A stretch of 64,000 nt of DNA, from positions 1 to 64,000 of the forward strand of contig CACZOA010000007.1 of the NCBI GenBank assembly GCA_902782665.1. Direction: 5' to 3'. Within the stretch, counting starts at the first letter, position 1. Every line of letters begins with the position of its first letter. Made by a program: the position numbers and the translations under genes. Positions 17,512-26,195 of this stretch are shown piece by piece. The notes under the pieces are model-generated. The model worked only from the letters and a program-made list of their open reading frames with translations, was not told the origin of the DNA and ran no database searches. The DNA is from an uncultured Bacteroidales bacterium. Lineage in GTDB: Bacteria > Bacteroidota > Bacteroidia > Bacteroidales > Paludibacteraceae.

Positions 17512-18120
17512 TTATTTTTTCTTCTTTTTTGACGATGTTGTGGCAGCTGTTTTTGTTCCTTTCATGATTTCAGCTGATGAGATAAGAGTCACTTTCTCAG
17601 GATCAAGAATGATTTCTCCTCCCGACATGTCTCTCAAATCTTTGATGATCTTTACGTCGTCAGTCTCCTTGTTGTGAGCGAAATAGCTCTTTTTCATTTG
17701 GTTGGCAATAAGGACAGCCAACGACAACTTCTCATCTTCATCTTCTATAGTACGGCAGAATCCGATCAATTTTTGAATGGAAGCACCATAATGCTTGTAT
17801 ATCATGTAATTGTCGGGGTATGGCATCGGTTCTGGCTTTTCATACAACTCCTCCTTTTTGATTATATCATAAGGATAGTCAATGTCAAGTTTGAAATCCG
17901 CCATGATAGCCAGGTGATCCCAAAGGATATGTTTGAAATCATTCACATCACGTAGATGTGGAAACAGGTTGCCCATTGTCTGGATTATGCTGTGAGCACA
18001 GTTGGTGCGCTCCTCTCTGTCTTCAATGGTAAGACAATAGTTCACCATATTTTGGATGTTTCTTCCGTATTCTGGCAGTGCAAGTTTGGGCATCTGCGTA
18101 TTGTATGGCATTCCGTCCAT
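17512..18120 (-). CDS. DUF4290 family protein, 202 aa
   Basis: A soluble, helical protein beginning MDGMPYNTQMPKLALPEYGRNIQ, the conserved opening of DUF4290 in Bacteroidetes, and ending in a Lys-rich tail (SSKKKKK). Repeated C-x-TIED-E motifs occur at about residues 29-36 and 122-129. Function is unknown. It lies between the nucleoside phosphorylase (4 bp) and porQ (12 bp) in the same operon. Confidence 0.8.
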   Translation of the reverse strand: MDGMPYNTQMPKLALPEYGRNIQNMVNYCLTIEDREERTNCAHSIIQTMGNLFPHLRDVNDFKHILWDHLAIMADFKLDIDYPYDIIKKEELYEKPEPMPYPDNYMIYKHYGASIQKLIGFCRTIEDEDEKLSLAVLIANQMKKSYFAHNKETDDVKIIKDLRDMSGGEIILDPEKVTLISSAEIMKGTKTAATTSSKKKKK

Positions 18121-18124
18121 TTTT

Positions 18125-19003
18125 TTATTTCATTAATCTCTGTAGAACTGTTTCAACTAATTTTTCCATTGTGCCGTGATATTCTGTGTTCATGTCGCCA
18201 GATGTGCGACCTGCGATGATGCAGCACACTGTCATTGCTCTGTGTCCGAGTAGACGGGATAGTCCGGCAACAGCTGAACTTTCCATCTCATAGTTTGTTA
18301 TTTTTTCGCCGTTATAGTCGAATGTGCGGATCTTGGCGTTCAACTCAGGGTCTTGAGGCTGAAGACGCACCCATCTTCCTTGTGGAGCATAAAATCCAGG
18401 TGCTGAAATAGTCACACCTTTTATCATGTCATAACCGATCTGTTCGACGAGCTTTTCGTCTGCACTGATAACATAAGGACGGGCATAACGTGCTGAATAT
18501 CCGACATGTTTGCAGAACTTGTCCTCGAAATCCAGGTCGCATACGTTTTCGCCGCTATAGTAGTTGAGAACTCCGTCGAATCCGATACTTCTCTTAGACA
18601 CTACGTATGAGCCGATAGGGCAGAAGTCTTGCATTCCTCCGCTTGTTCCGACTCTCACAATTGTCAAACTTTTAAGAGTGTCGCATACTTCTCGTGTCTC
18701 AAAGTCGACGTTCACAAGAGCGTCCAGCTCTGTAAGCACTATGTCGATATTGTCTGTGCCGATTCCATGGCTGACACATGAAACTCTCTCTCCGTTGTAT
18801 TTTCCAGTGATAGTGTGGAATTCACGGCTCTGGACGTCACATTCGATGCTTCCTTTGTCGAAGAAAGAAGCCACCATGTTCACACGTGCAGGATCGCCGA
18901 CAAGAATAACCTTGTCTGCCAACTGACCTTTTTTCAAATGTAGATGGAACACAGAACCGTCTTCATTCAACGGTAGTTCCGATGGTGCTATATATCTTCC
19001 CAT
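18125..19003 (-). CDS. Nucleoside phosphorylase (uridine phosphorylase-like), 292 aa
   Basis: NP-I family enzyme that splits nucleosides with phosphate. It shows VGDPARV near the N-terminus, SHGIGTDNIDIVLTEL, VRVGTSGGMQ and the ribose-binding YEMESSAVAGL. Substrate choice between uridine and purines cannot be fixed by reading. It is the first gene of the operon running to 13367, with a long upstream gap holding a likely promoter. Confidence 0.85.
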   Translation of the reverse strand: MGRYIAPSELPLNEDGSVFHLHLKKGQLADKVILVGDPARVNMVASFFDKGSIECDVQSREFHTITGKYNGERVSCVSHGIGTDNIDIVLTELDALVNVDFETREVCDTLKSLTIVRVGTSGGMQDFCPIGSYVVSKRSIGFDGVLNYYSGENVCDLDFEDKFCKHVGYSARYARPYVISADEKLVEQIGYDMIKGVTISAPGFYAPQGRWVRLQPQDPELNAKIRTFDYNGEKITNYEMESSAVAGLSRLLGHRAMTVCCIIAGRTSGDMNTEYHGTMEKLVETVLQRLMK

Positions 19004-19299
19004 ATCTTCTCTTTTTTAAGTAAAATACTGCATTTCAGTGCTGTAGATACGGTGCTAATTTTGAATCCCGTAGGAGCACATCGTTAATCTTATTCAGACT
19101 GGCAACATTCCGTCTTACTGAAATAACTGCAATAATCGTATTTTATTGTGTAATAATGATACGTATTTAGCAAAAATAAGAAAAATATGCAAAATATTGG
19201 TGGATAGTGTAAAAAAAGAGGGCGGTAATACTAATTTATTGTGCTTATAGCTTTATTGTATGGGGAATAACGTCTGTATGCTATTCCTTATTTAAAATA
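19004..19299 (-). other. Upstream region of the udp-like operon
   Basis: There is no coding frame. A minus-strand TATTTTTG (-7) sits at 19178-19171 without a clear -33 partner, implying a leader of about 160 nt. The segment 19040-19120 has short inverted pieces (CCCGTAGGAGCAC with GTAGATACGGTGC) that look like a decayed repeat rather than a known riboswitch. Confidence 0.4.
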
Positions 19300-19330
19300 A
19301 AAAGAGACGTTGCGTATGCACGTCTCTTTT
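19300..19330 (-). terminator. Terminator after the glycan-binding lipoprotein gene
   Basis: An 11-bp stem AAAAGAGACGT / ACGTCTCTTTT with a 9-nt loop, just 3' of the minus-strand gene 19355-20332. Confidence 0.85.
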
Positions 19331-19354
19331 GTTTATGTTGTAGCGTAACTTTAA

Positions 19355-20332
19355 TTACTTTATAGGAACGATTCGGAAATTGTCCACACACAAGAAGTTT
19401 TCTGATGGAGAATCTCCAGGATCACCTATGATTACGAATGTAAAGTTTGTAGCAGTCTTAAGGTATAAAGGATCTGCTTTTATAGCGTCACTTTTGTAGC
19501 TGTGGTTGAATTCTGTAAGAGGAATAGTTACAGTTTCCCATCCTTCTTTTGTGAAGAATTCACCTGTCTTTGAATCACAAGGCTCCCAAGCACAGATTGG
19601 TGATTGCTCACGACCGTGTTTGTTGATTGATATGTATGGACCAAAGAATATCTCTACGCGTGGACGACATTTGAAAGAACACTCTTTTGGCACGTACACT
19701 TCAAATTTCAAGCACAATTCATCAATTGGCATTTCGGCATTATCTCCAGCAACGGAATGATTTCCTCTACCGCCATATTCTTTGTTCGCACAATACTGAA
19801 GGAATGTTTCTCTCTTCATTGTCCATGCCTCTTTATATATGCCATATAGGAAACCGTAGTGTCCGCTGATTGCTTCCGGTGGTGTTACAGGAAGATTGAT
19901 GATGCTGTCACCGTCGCTGACCATTCTGATAGGCTCACCTTCCTCGTTGAATGGGTCGAATCCTCCCCAAGTGGAACGATATTTGTCAAAGTCAATGATT
20001 ATTCCTCGGTTGTCTCTGAACATGAAGTTAGAGTATACTTTCTTGCCATTTTTAGGCACATAGCAAAGCATACCAGGTTTTGCATCTTCTGGAACAATTA
20101 CTGTAAGGATAGAATCGTTTGTCTTTGATGCTACGATCTCACCTTTTTGGTTGTTCTCAAAGAAGATTTCGTCATCTGCAGAGAATCCTTTACCATAAAT
20201 GACGGCTTCTTCTCCTGCTTTAACAAATTCGCATCTCATGCTTTCCATGGTGATGCTTTTCTCTTGTTGACATCCAGTTGCTGCAACCAGCATGGAACCG
20301 AATAATATGGTGTTGAAAACGTTAGATTTCAT
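19355..20332 (-). CDS. Glycan-binding-like surface lipoprotein, 325 aa
   Basis: Lipobox ATGC near residue 21. An immunoglobulin-like IPT/TIG segment (about 40-110, VIYGKGFSADDEIFF) leads into RDNRGIIIDFD, which resembles the glycan-binding domain of SGBP-B proteins. The last third has conserved pieces shared with the protein at 23425: TEGWETVTIPL-type and CVDNFRIVP. Together these suggest an outer-membrane lipoprotein that binds polysaccharide. No susC/susD pair is nearby, which is unusual for this class. It is last in the DUF59-lpxH cluster. Confidence 0.7.
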   Translation of the reverse strand: MKSNVFNTILFGSMLVAATGCQQEKSITMESMRCEFVKAGEEAVIYGKGFSADDEIFFENNQKGEIVASKTNDSILTVIVPEDAKPGMLCYVPKNGKKVYSNFMFRDNRGIIIDFDKYRSTWGGFDPFNEEGEPIRMVSDGDSIINLPVTPPEAISGHYGFLYGIYKEAWTMKRETFLQYCANKEYGGRGNHSVAGDNAEMPIDELCLKFEVYVPKECSFKCRPRVEIFFGPYISINKHGREQSPICAWEPCDSKTGEFFTKEGWETVTIPLTEFNHSYKSDAIKADPLYLKTATNFTFVIIGDPGDSPSENFLCVDNFRIVPIK

Positions 20333-20373
20333 TTCGTTTGTTTTTAATCCCTAAATATCTTTCCTTTTATGTA

Positions 20374-20592
20374 TTAATCACATTTGTGATTGTGGAATGC
20401 TTTGCGGAACTCCTCGTTTTTTAGATCATCCTTATATTTTACAAGGACATCCTTTTTACATTTTGCTCTGTCCAACAAATCTCCATCGTCACATCCGCAG
20501 TATTCTCTTCCTGCCCAATCTCCTTTCATTGACATTGTGCATCCAGATAGTATCGCGGCCAATGCAAATAAAATTATATATTTTGAATTCAT
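20374..20592 (-). CDS. Small Cys-rich lipoprotein, 72 aa
   Basis: Lipobox LSGC (cleavage before Cys18). The mature part is about 55 residues, with REYCGCDDGD and further Cys in CKKDV and HKCD, possibly disulfide-bonded. No family recognised. It lies 27 bp after lpxH. Confidence 0.65.
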   Translation of the reverse strand: MNSKYIILFALAAILSGCTMSMKGDWAGREYCGCDDGDLLDRAKCKKDVLVKYKDDLKNEEFRKAFHNHKCD

Positions 20593-20619
20593 AATATTAT
20601 CCTTTCTCTCCTTATTTAA

Positions 20620-21444
20620 TTAAACAACATTAGATAAGTCACAACAATTGACCTCTTCGTCCTCAAAAAAATTATCCAGCCAAAAGTTGCCATTCTCCAA
20701 GACTCCAAATGTATATTTATTTATCCAATTTCCCAAAATAATTACACGACTTTTTGCATTTATCATCAAATCTAATTCAATATGACGGTGTCCGAAGATG
20801 TAAAAATCGTATTTTTGCCCGTTTTCTTTTTCATTTTTTTTTGCAAAGATCACAAGATGTTCTTTATCTTCACCAAGATAGATGTCCTCTTTCTCGCTTT
20901 CTTGCTCTGTTATTTTGTTCCATCTGCTGTAACGGTTGCGGCGGCTCCACCAGTTGCCGAATGGCATTGTCACATCTGGATGTATCCATTTGAATAACCA
21001 TTGGCAAGGTCCGTTTCTGAAAAATTTGCGCAGAAATCTGAATGTCCGGCTTGGATCGCCTAATCCGTCGCCATGTGCCATATATATGTTTTTTCCTTGA
21101 AGTGTCGCGGATTCTTCATTTCTTACAACGCGTACTCCAAGCTCTTTTTCTAAATATCCGAATGTCCAGATGTCGTGGTTGCCTGTGAAATACACTACCT
21201 CTATACCGCTGTCTACAAAGTCTTGTATTTTAGCCAATACTCTTGTGAAACCTTTGGGAATCACTGTGTTGTATTCGAACCAGTAATCGAAAATGTCGCC
21301 AAGCATGTACAGACTTTTACAACTGCTTTTGATGCTGTCCATCCATCGCACGAATTTCTTTTCGCGCTCTATTGACGAAGCTTCCGCGTCAAGTCCGAAA
21401 TGACAGTCGGATATGAAGTAGATCCTGTTTCTCTCGTTTCCCAT
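20620..21444 (-). CDS. lpxH: UDP-2,3-diacylglucosamine diphosphatase LpxH, 274 aa
   Basis: A metallophosphoesterase in lipid A synthesis. Metal-binding motifs are in order: SDCHFGL, GDIFDYW, GNHDIW, AHGDGLGD and FGHRHIELD. The extra insert with RNRYSRWN fits LpxH-type rather than generic phosphatases. It hydrolyses UDP-2,3-diacyl-GlcN to lipid X at the inner membrane. Confidence 0.88.
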   Translation of the reverse strand: MGNERNRIYFISDCHFGLDAEASSIEREKKFVRWMDSIKSSCKSLYMLGDIFDYWFEYNTVIPKGFTRVLAKIQDFVDSGIEVVYFTGNHDIWTFGYLEKELGVRVVRNEESATLQGKNIYMAHGDGLGDPSRTFRFLRKFFRNGPCQWLFKWIHPDVTMPFGNWWSRRNRYSRWNKITEQESEKEDIYLGEDKEHLVIFAKKNEKENGQKYDFYIFGHRHIELDLMINAKSRVIILGNWINKYTFGVLENGNFWLDNFFEDEEVNCCDLSNVV

Positions 21445-21473
21445 TTATTAAGTGGACTTAATGTCGGTTTTGA

Positions 21474-21791
21474 TTATAAAAATCCTAATTCCAGTTTTGC
21501 CTCTTCTGTCATCATGTCCTGATTCCATTCTGGCTCAAACACAATCTCGACGTTGCAATTATCCACTCCGTCGATGGATTCCACTTTCTGCTTGATATCC
21601 TCCACCATGAAGTCGCCTGCTGGGCATGACGGTGCTGTAAGAGTCATTTTGATGTTGACGGTGCTGCCATCCACGTCGATTCCATACACCAGTCCAAGTG
21701 CATATATATCAATAGGTATCTCAGGATCATATACGGTCTTGAGCATCTCTACTACTTTCTCTTCTATCTGCAAAAATTCGTTTTCTGCCAT
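21474..21791 (-). CDS. MIP18/DUF59 family iron-sulfur assembly protein, 105 aa
   Basis: A small protein with the DUF59 hallmarks VYDPEIPIDIYALGLVY and TAPSCPAGDF, the Cys being the conserved cluster-handling residue. Members help Fe-S cluster maturation (SufT/Cia2-like). A minus-strand -7 box (CAAATATA in plus, 21812-21819) is about 20 bp upstream, so this is the first gene of a unit with lpxH and two lipoproteins. Confidence 0.87.
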   Translation of the reverse strand: MAENEFLQIEEKVVEMLKTVYDPEIPIDIYALGLVYGIDVDGSTVNIKMTLTAPSCPAGDFMVEDIKQKVESIDGVDNCNVEIVFEPEWNQDMMTEEAKLELGFL

Positions 21792-21868
21792 ATCTAATTG
21801 AATATATTCTGCAAATATACAAAAAAAAACTTAAAGCAGAATAGTAAACTTTGTAATGGTGAATAATC

Positions 21869-23293
21869 TTAAAACACAGGACTGAATAATCTTGCTATTG
21901 ATTCTTTGATCCTCATCGAGAATGGTCTGCTTTTCCAACGTTCCATGTCGAAAGCTTCGCTGTCTGCAATGTCATGCTCGAAGATGTCGCGGAAGATGGA
22001 TGTTGTCTCGTCTCCATAAATGATGACATTGGTCTCAAAATTATGCTCAAGGCTACGGAAGTCCATGTTCGCGCTGCCAACACTCACTATTTTGTCGTCC
22101 GATACGATAAGCTTGCTATGGATGAATCCAGCTTTATAGAAATAGAAGTGAACGCCTGCCGACGCAAGGTCTTTCACATACGAGTAGGTGCTCCTCAGTA
22201 CAATCCTGTCGTCGCACACCAGAGGTATGATTATTTTTATCTCTACGCCACTTTTTGCTGCGGTCACCAGTGCGGATCGCACCGCTTCATTCGGCATAAA
22301 ATATGGTGATTCGATGTAGACGTATTTTTGGCTCTGCATTATTATGCGCAGATATGTCTGCATAATGGCTCTGTATTCCATGTCTGGACCGCTGAACACA
22401 GTTTGCATGTCGCATGGTGTGAGGCCATCTGGATTCGGCATTTTCTTTATGTCTATTGGCACTAGTTGTCTGCTGACGAAATGGTAGTCTTTTCTGAACA
22501 CTTTTGCCAAACCTTGGATGCCATCGCCAATGACTTTAATATGAGTGTCCCTCCACTTTCCTAGAGACGGTTTCCCTTCGATATATCTGTCAGCGACGTT
22601 CATTCCTCCTATGTAGCCGATCTCATTGTCGATGATGAGCAATTTTCGGTGGTTTCGATAGTTGATTTTCTTGCCGAAAAAGGGTAGGGTGACAGGAAGA
22701 AACTCATGATATTCAATTCCAGCCTCTGCCAAGAGTTGTTTTGTCTTTTTTTTCACTTTCCAGCTGCCTACAGCATCCACAACTATTTTTATTTTGACTC
22801 CATCTTTGGCTTTCTTTATCAAAGCCTCTAAAAAGCGTTTGCTGGTTTTGTCGTTCTCAATGATATAATATTCAGCGAAGATTGTCTCTTTTGCTGATTC
22901 AATGTCTGCAAAGATAGATTCGTAAAGTGACGTTCCGTCTGTGAATGGTTTTATATATGTGTTGTTGTAGATTTTCTCATTGCATAGATTATATATGAGT
23001 TGGGACATGTTTTCATATCCTTCGACGGGAATGCCTTGGTCAAAGGTCTCATCTAAGTCTTTCAATGCTTCAGCGTAAGCTTTGTTGGCTTTCTTCACAG
23101 TCTTGCCTTTTCTGAAGTCACGGCCAAACAATGCGTATAGGACAAGCCCAACCACAGGTATCGCTATTATGGCAATTATCCAGGCGATAGATTTGATTGG
23201 GTTCCTGTTTTCAAGCATCAGCACGATGATGGTCATCGCAACTGCGTATATGTATAGGGCGTTGAATAGCCAATATGTTATTTCTGCAAACAC
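21869..23293 (-). CDS. cls: Cardiolipin synthase, 474 aa
   Basis: Two N-terminal transmembrane helices (about 5-60) and two phospholipase D motifs: HRKLLIIDNEIGYIGG and HSKLIVSDDKIVSVGS. This is the ClsA-type layout, joining two phosphatidylglycerols or using PE. Length is standard. It is transcribed alone, with a terminator region 77 bp before the DUF59 gene not obvious. Confidence 0.93.
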   Translation of the reverse strand: MFAEITYWLFNALYIYAVAMTIIVLMLENRNPIKSIAWIIAIIAIPVVGLVLYALFGRDFRKGKTVKKANKAYAEALKDLDETFDQGIPVEGYENMSQLIYNLCNEKIYNNTYIKPFTDGTSLYESIFADIESAKETIFAEYYIIENDKTSKRFLEALIKKAKDGVKIKIVVDAVGSWKVKKKTKQLLAEAGIEYHEFLPVTLPFFGKKINYRNHRKLLIIDNEIGYIGGMNVADRYIEGKPSLGKWRDTHIKVIGDGIQGLAKVFRKDYHFVSRQLVPIDIKKMPNPDGLTPCDMQTVFSGPDMEYRAIMQTYLRIIMQSQKYVYIESPYFMPNEAVRSALVTAAKSGVEIKIIIPLVCDDRIVLRSTYSYVKDLASAGVHFYFYKAGFIHSKLIVSDDKIVSVGSANMDFRSLEHNFETNVIIYGDETTSIFRDIFEHDIADSEAFDMERWKSRPFSMRIKESIARLFSPVF

Positions 23294-23370
23294 GTTTGAA
23301 AATTATAAATGCTTGATGTGAAATGCGAAAAAGAAAATACAGAAAGTTAAGTGATAAGTGTTTACGATAT

Positions 23371-23405
23371 AAAAAAGCGAGTCGCTGGATAAGTGACTCG
23401 CTTTT
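23371..23405 (-). terminator. Terminator of the 23425 lipoprotein gene
   Basis: An 11-bp stem AAAAGCGAGTC / GACTCGCTTTT with an 11-nt loop; on the minus strand it is followed by a T-run. Confidence 0.88.
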
Positions 23406-23424
23406 ATAAAGAAGTTGTTAACTC

Positions 23425-24621
23425 TTATTTCTTTGAGTAGTGACGCTGAGGTACACCATAATCTTTCTTCAAGTAAAGAGCTCCAGCACCGTCGTTAGGC
23501 ACGATACGGATGTTGTCCATTGCAACTTTGTACTTCTCTCTTCTCAAGCAGCTACCGTACTCATTCACGTTGATTGTGAATCCACCCCAACGCTCAACCT
23601 CTGTTGGGTCTGCGTGAAGCTGTGCGTAGTTGTAGTGGTGCTTGTAGTCAGTCCATGCACCATTAGTGTACTGGCCATTGTGAGAAGCGTCAGCACAAAT
23701 ACTCATGTTCTTGCTCTTCCAAAGTAGTTCAGAGAATGGGATTGTCACTGTCATCCAACCGTCTGTGTAGAATGGCTTAGCGTTGTCAATCTCCCATGAA
23801 TCAGTCTCCTTGATCCATACATATTCAGATGGACACCAGTAAGCTGCGCAGTTACGGATGTTTCCGATAGGATCCTCGTCGTTGCCACTGCAGAAACCGA
23901 ACTCAAATACTTCACCGATGATTGGGTGCTCTTTTGGTACGTTTACTTCAAACTTGATAGCGAACTCGCGGATGTTAAGCTGCTTGTTCAAGATGTCGTT
24001 TGTGAATACGCCGAAGACTGTAGAGTCAGCAGCCTTTGCGTTCTCACGTGAACTCTGGTAAACGATTGCCTGCCAGCTCTTGATGTCATCGAACACACCG
24101 TAATCTCCATTGTTCAAAGAGAATAGGTTAGTGTACTTTTCTGCGGCACCGCTGATGTAAAGCTGATCTTTCTTGTTGTCGAAGTCTACGATGATGTTGC
24201 GTGAGTCACGGAAAAGAACATCTGTCTTGATAGAGTCAGAACCGTTGACGATCATGACAGGGAATGAATTGGCAACTTTCTCTGGAACAACCGCCCAAAT
24301 CTCGTTGCTGCCCTTAACCTCTACTTTTGGAGAAGCTAGGTTGTATCCATTACCGTCGTTGAAAAGAACATTTACCTTTGCTCCTTTCGCATACTCACCA
24401 CCTTTGATCTTTAGAGGCTGACCTGCAACTGTAAACTCATTATAAAATAAGTATGTCGCATTTTTCTCTGCGATCGCTGTCGTGTCTACAACAATCTCCT
24501 GCTCAGCTGGTTTGATTGGTCCTTGTGCATTCTCAACTGGCTTTGCCTGATCTTTGTTAGCACATGACGACATCGCAACCGCTACTGTAGCAATCATTAT
24601 TGATTGATATATCTTTTTCAT
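23425..24621 (-). CDS. Glycan-binding-like surface lipoprotein, 398 aa
   Basis: A lipoprotein (lipobox MSSC near residue 20) with the same architecture as the protein at 19355: an N-terminal beta-sandwich (about 55-135), RDSRNIIVDFD, a long carbohydrate-binding-like domain with several Trp residues, and MDNIRIVP near the end. Homology to SGBP-B-type glycan-binding proteins is inferred. It has its own promoter at 24652 and its own terminator, and no TonB-dependent receptor beside it. The two paralogues lie 3 kb apart. Confidence 0.7.
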   Translation of the reverse strand: MKKIYQSIMIATVAVAMSSCANKDQAKPVENAQGPIKPAEQEIVVDTTAIAEKNATYLFYNEFTVAGQPLKIKGGEYAKGAKVNVLFNDGNGYNLASPKVEVKGSNEIWAVVPEKVANSFPVMIVNGSDSIKTDVLFRDSRNIIVDFDNKKDQLYISGAAEKYTNLFSLNNGDYGVFDDIKSWQAIVYQSSRENAKAADSTVFGVFTNDILNKQLNIREFAIKFEVNVPKEHPIIGEVFEFGFCSGNDEDPIGNIRNCAAYWCPSEYVWIKETDSWEIDNAKPFYTDGWMTVTIPFSELLWKSKNMSICADASHNGQYTNGAWTDYKHHYNYAQLHADPTEVERWGGFTINVNEYGSCLRREKYKVAMDNIRIVPNDGAGALYLKKDYGVPQRHYSKK

Positions 24622-24651
24622 TTTGTCTAATTGTTTTTAATCCGTTTGTTG

Positions 24652-24659
24652 CAAAAGTA
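24652..24659 (-). promoter_or_regulatory. -7 box of the 23425 gene
   Basis: CAAAAGTA in plus, that is TACTTTTG on the minus strand, 30 bp before the start codon. The -33 element is weak. Confidence 0.5.
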
Positions 24660-24774
24660 GACATAATAATACGATAATTAAAACTTTTTAACTGTTTTTT
24701 TATCAAAAATTATCGAGATTTTGTGGATTTATTGGAGAAATGAAGTAATATTGCTGAAAATTTAATTAAAACTG

Positions 24775-25239
24775 ATGAATATGAAATTCAATAAGTATTT
24801 AGCAATGTGTTTTTTAGCATCATCTTTGATGTGCGGTTCGTTCACTTCTTGTGGTGACGATGACGACGATGATGCAAAGAAAGAGTCTGTTTTGAATGAT
24901 AAGACAACTGCAGAGCAGGGTAGAGAAGATGGTAAGAATTTTGGTACAATTGCTGCTAAAGGATCTAACATCACTGTGACAGAGGCTACTAATCTTATTT
25001 CACTTGCAACTAAGTACAAGAGCAATAAGGAAAACACTGTTTATCAGGCTGCTTTTGCTGAAGGTGCTGCAGAGACAGGTCTTTTGGGAGACTCATCAAC
25101 AGGAGACAATGCGGTTGAGAAACTTAACGCAATCATAGATCAGATTACGACTATCTCAAACGGATCAACAACTGACAAGGTTACAGCTATCGTTGAAATC
25201 CTTAACAGATTTGGCGGAAACAATTCTTCTGCTAATTAA
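24775..25239 (+). CDS. Small secreted lipoprotein, 154 aa
   Basis: Lipobox FTSC near residue 26, followed by a run of six Asp residues and then Lys-Lys, typical of exported Bacteroidetes lipoproteins with an acidic surface-export signal. The rest is helical and low in complexity (Ala, Thr, Asn, Ser-rich) with no recognised domain. ATG 24775 or 24781 can start it. Single-gene unit with its own terminator. Confidence 0.65.
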   Translation: MNMKFNKYLAMCFLASSLMCGSFTSCGDDDDDDAKKESVLNDKTTAEQGREDGKNFGTIAAKGSNITVTEATNLISLATKYKSNKENTVYQAAFAEGAAETGLLGDSSTGDNAVEKLNAIIDQITTISNGSTTDKVTAIVEILNRFGGNNSSAN

Positions 25240-25260
25240 TCTTTAGGTTAAAGACTTTAT

Positions 25261-25290
25261 GGGAGGTGGTCTTTCTGCCTCCCTTTTTTT
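25261..25290 (+). terminator. Rho-independent terminator
   Basis: GGGAGG (25261-25266) pairs with CCTCCC (25278-25283), then seven T. Confidence 0.85.
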
Positions 25291-25343
25291 ATGCGTGACA
25301 ATAATGTCCGTTATATTATTCACTATTAAATGTTGATTGCGTA

Positions 25344-26165
25344 ATGAGTTGCAATAATTACGATCCGAACAATGGATATGAAGACGACGATGCGGAAATA
25401 AATTTTTCTGTAGGTCGCAGATTCTTGACAGGAAACGGTGTGGAAAAGGATGTTAAGAGGGCTCTTGAACTGTTTAAGGCTGCTGCTGACGCTGGACACC
25501 TGCTTGCAAAACAGATGGTTGAGACTATTACCAAAGGTATGCAGAATGAACTTGAAAATGCAACGTCGCAGAATACAGCAGCGTCTTCTCCAATGACTGA
25601 GAGCGATCTGTTCGCAGTTATCAAAGAGAAGGCTTATGTGGAGGCAGGAAGTGAGGCTCATAAACTGATGCATGAAATTGCGATGAATGCTCGTCGCATT
25701 ACAATGGAGATGAATACAAAATTCCATACTAATGAGGAATTGAACGAACTTTTCTCTGAGTTGATTGGAGAGAAAGTTGATCCTTCATTTGGCATTTTTC
25801 CTCCTTTCTATACTGATTGTGGACGCAATATACATGTTGGTAAAAATGTGTTTATCAATTCGTCTTGTCATTTCCAGGATCAAGGTGGAATATATATTGG
25901 TGACGGATGTTTGATAGGTCACAATTGTATGATGGCAACAATCAATCATGATGAAATACCAGAAAAACGTGCGTCTATGTATTTCCGTCCGATTACAATT
26001 GGAAATAATGTGTGGATCGGATCAAATGTGACAATTTGCCCAGGTGTAGTTATTGGCGACGGTGCAATAATTGCTGCTGGTTCCGTGGTGACGAAGGATG
26101 TCGCTTCTGAGACAGTTGTGGCAGGTGTCCCTGCAAGATATGTGAGGGATGTAAAAGTGGAATGA
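25344..26165 (+). CDS. Sel1-repeat / maltose O-acetyltransferase fusion, 273 aa
   Basis: Residues about 18-60 form one Sel1-like repeat (FSVGRRFLTGNGVEKDVKRA, then ELFKAAADAGH). Residues about 85-140 match the maltose acetyltransferase leader, and 150-270 are left-handed beta-helix hexapeptide repeats with the catalytic His in INHDEIPEKR. The enzyme part should acetylate a sugar using acetyl-CoA. A Sel1 repeat on such an enzyme is unusual and suggests a protein partner. Start ATG 25344. A glycosyltransferase and a sugar-phosphate transferase follow. Confidence 0.8.
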   Translation: MSCNNYDPNNGYEDDDAEINFSVGRRFLTGNGVEKDVKRALELFKAAADAGHLLAKQMVETITKGMQNELENATSQNTAASSPMTESDLFAVIKEKAYVEAGSEAHKLMHEIAMNARRITMEMNTKFHTNEELNELFSELIGEKVDPSFGIFPPFYTDCGRNIHVGKNVFINSSCHFQDQGGIYIGDGCLIGHNCMMATINHDEIPEKRASMYFRPITIGNNVWIGSNVTICPGVVIGDGAIIAAGSVVTKDVASETVVAGVPARYVRDVKVE

Positions 26166-26195
26166 TATTGGTTAAATAAGTTTTAAGTGTTTGTT

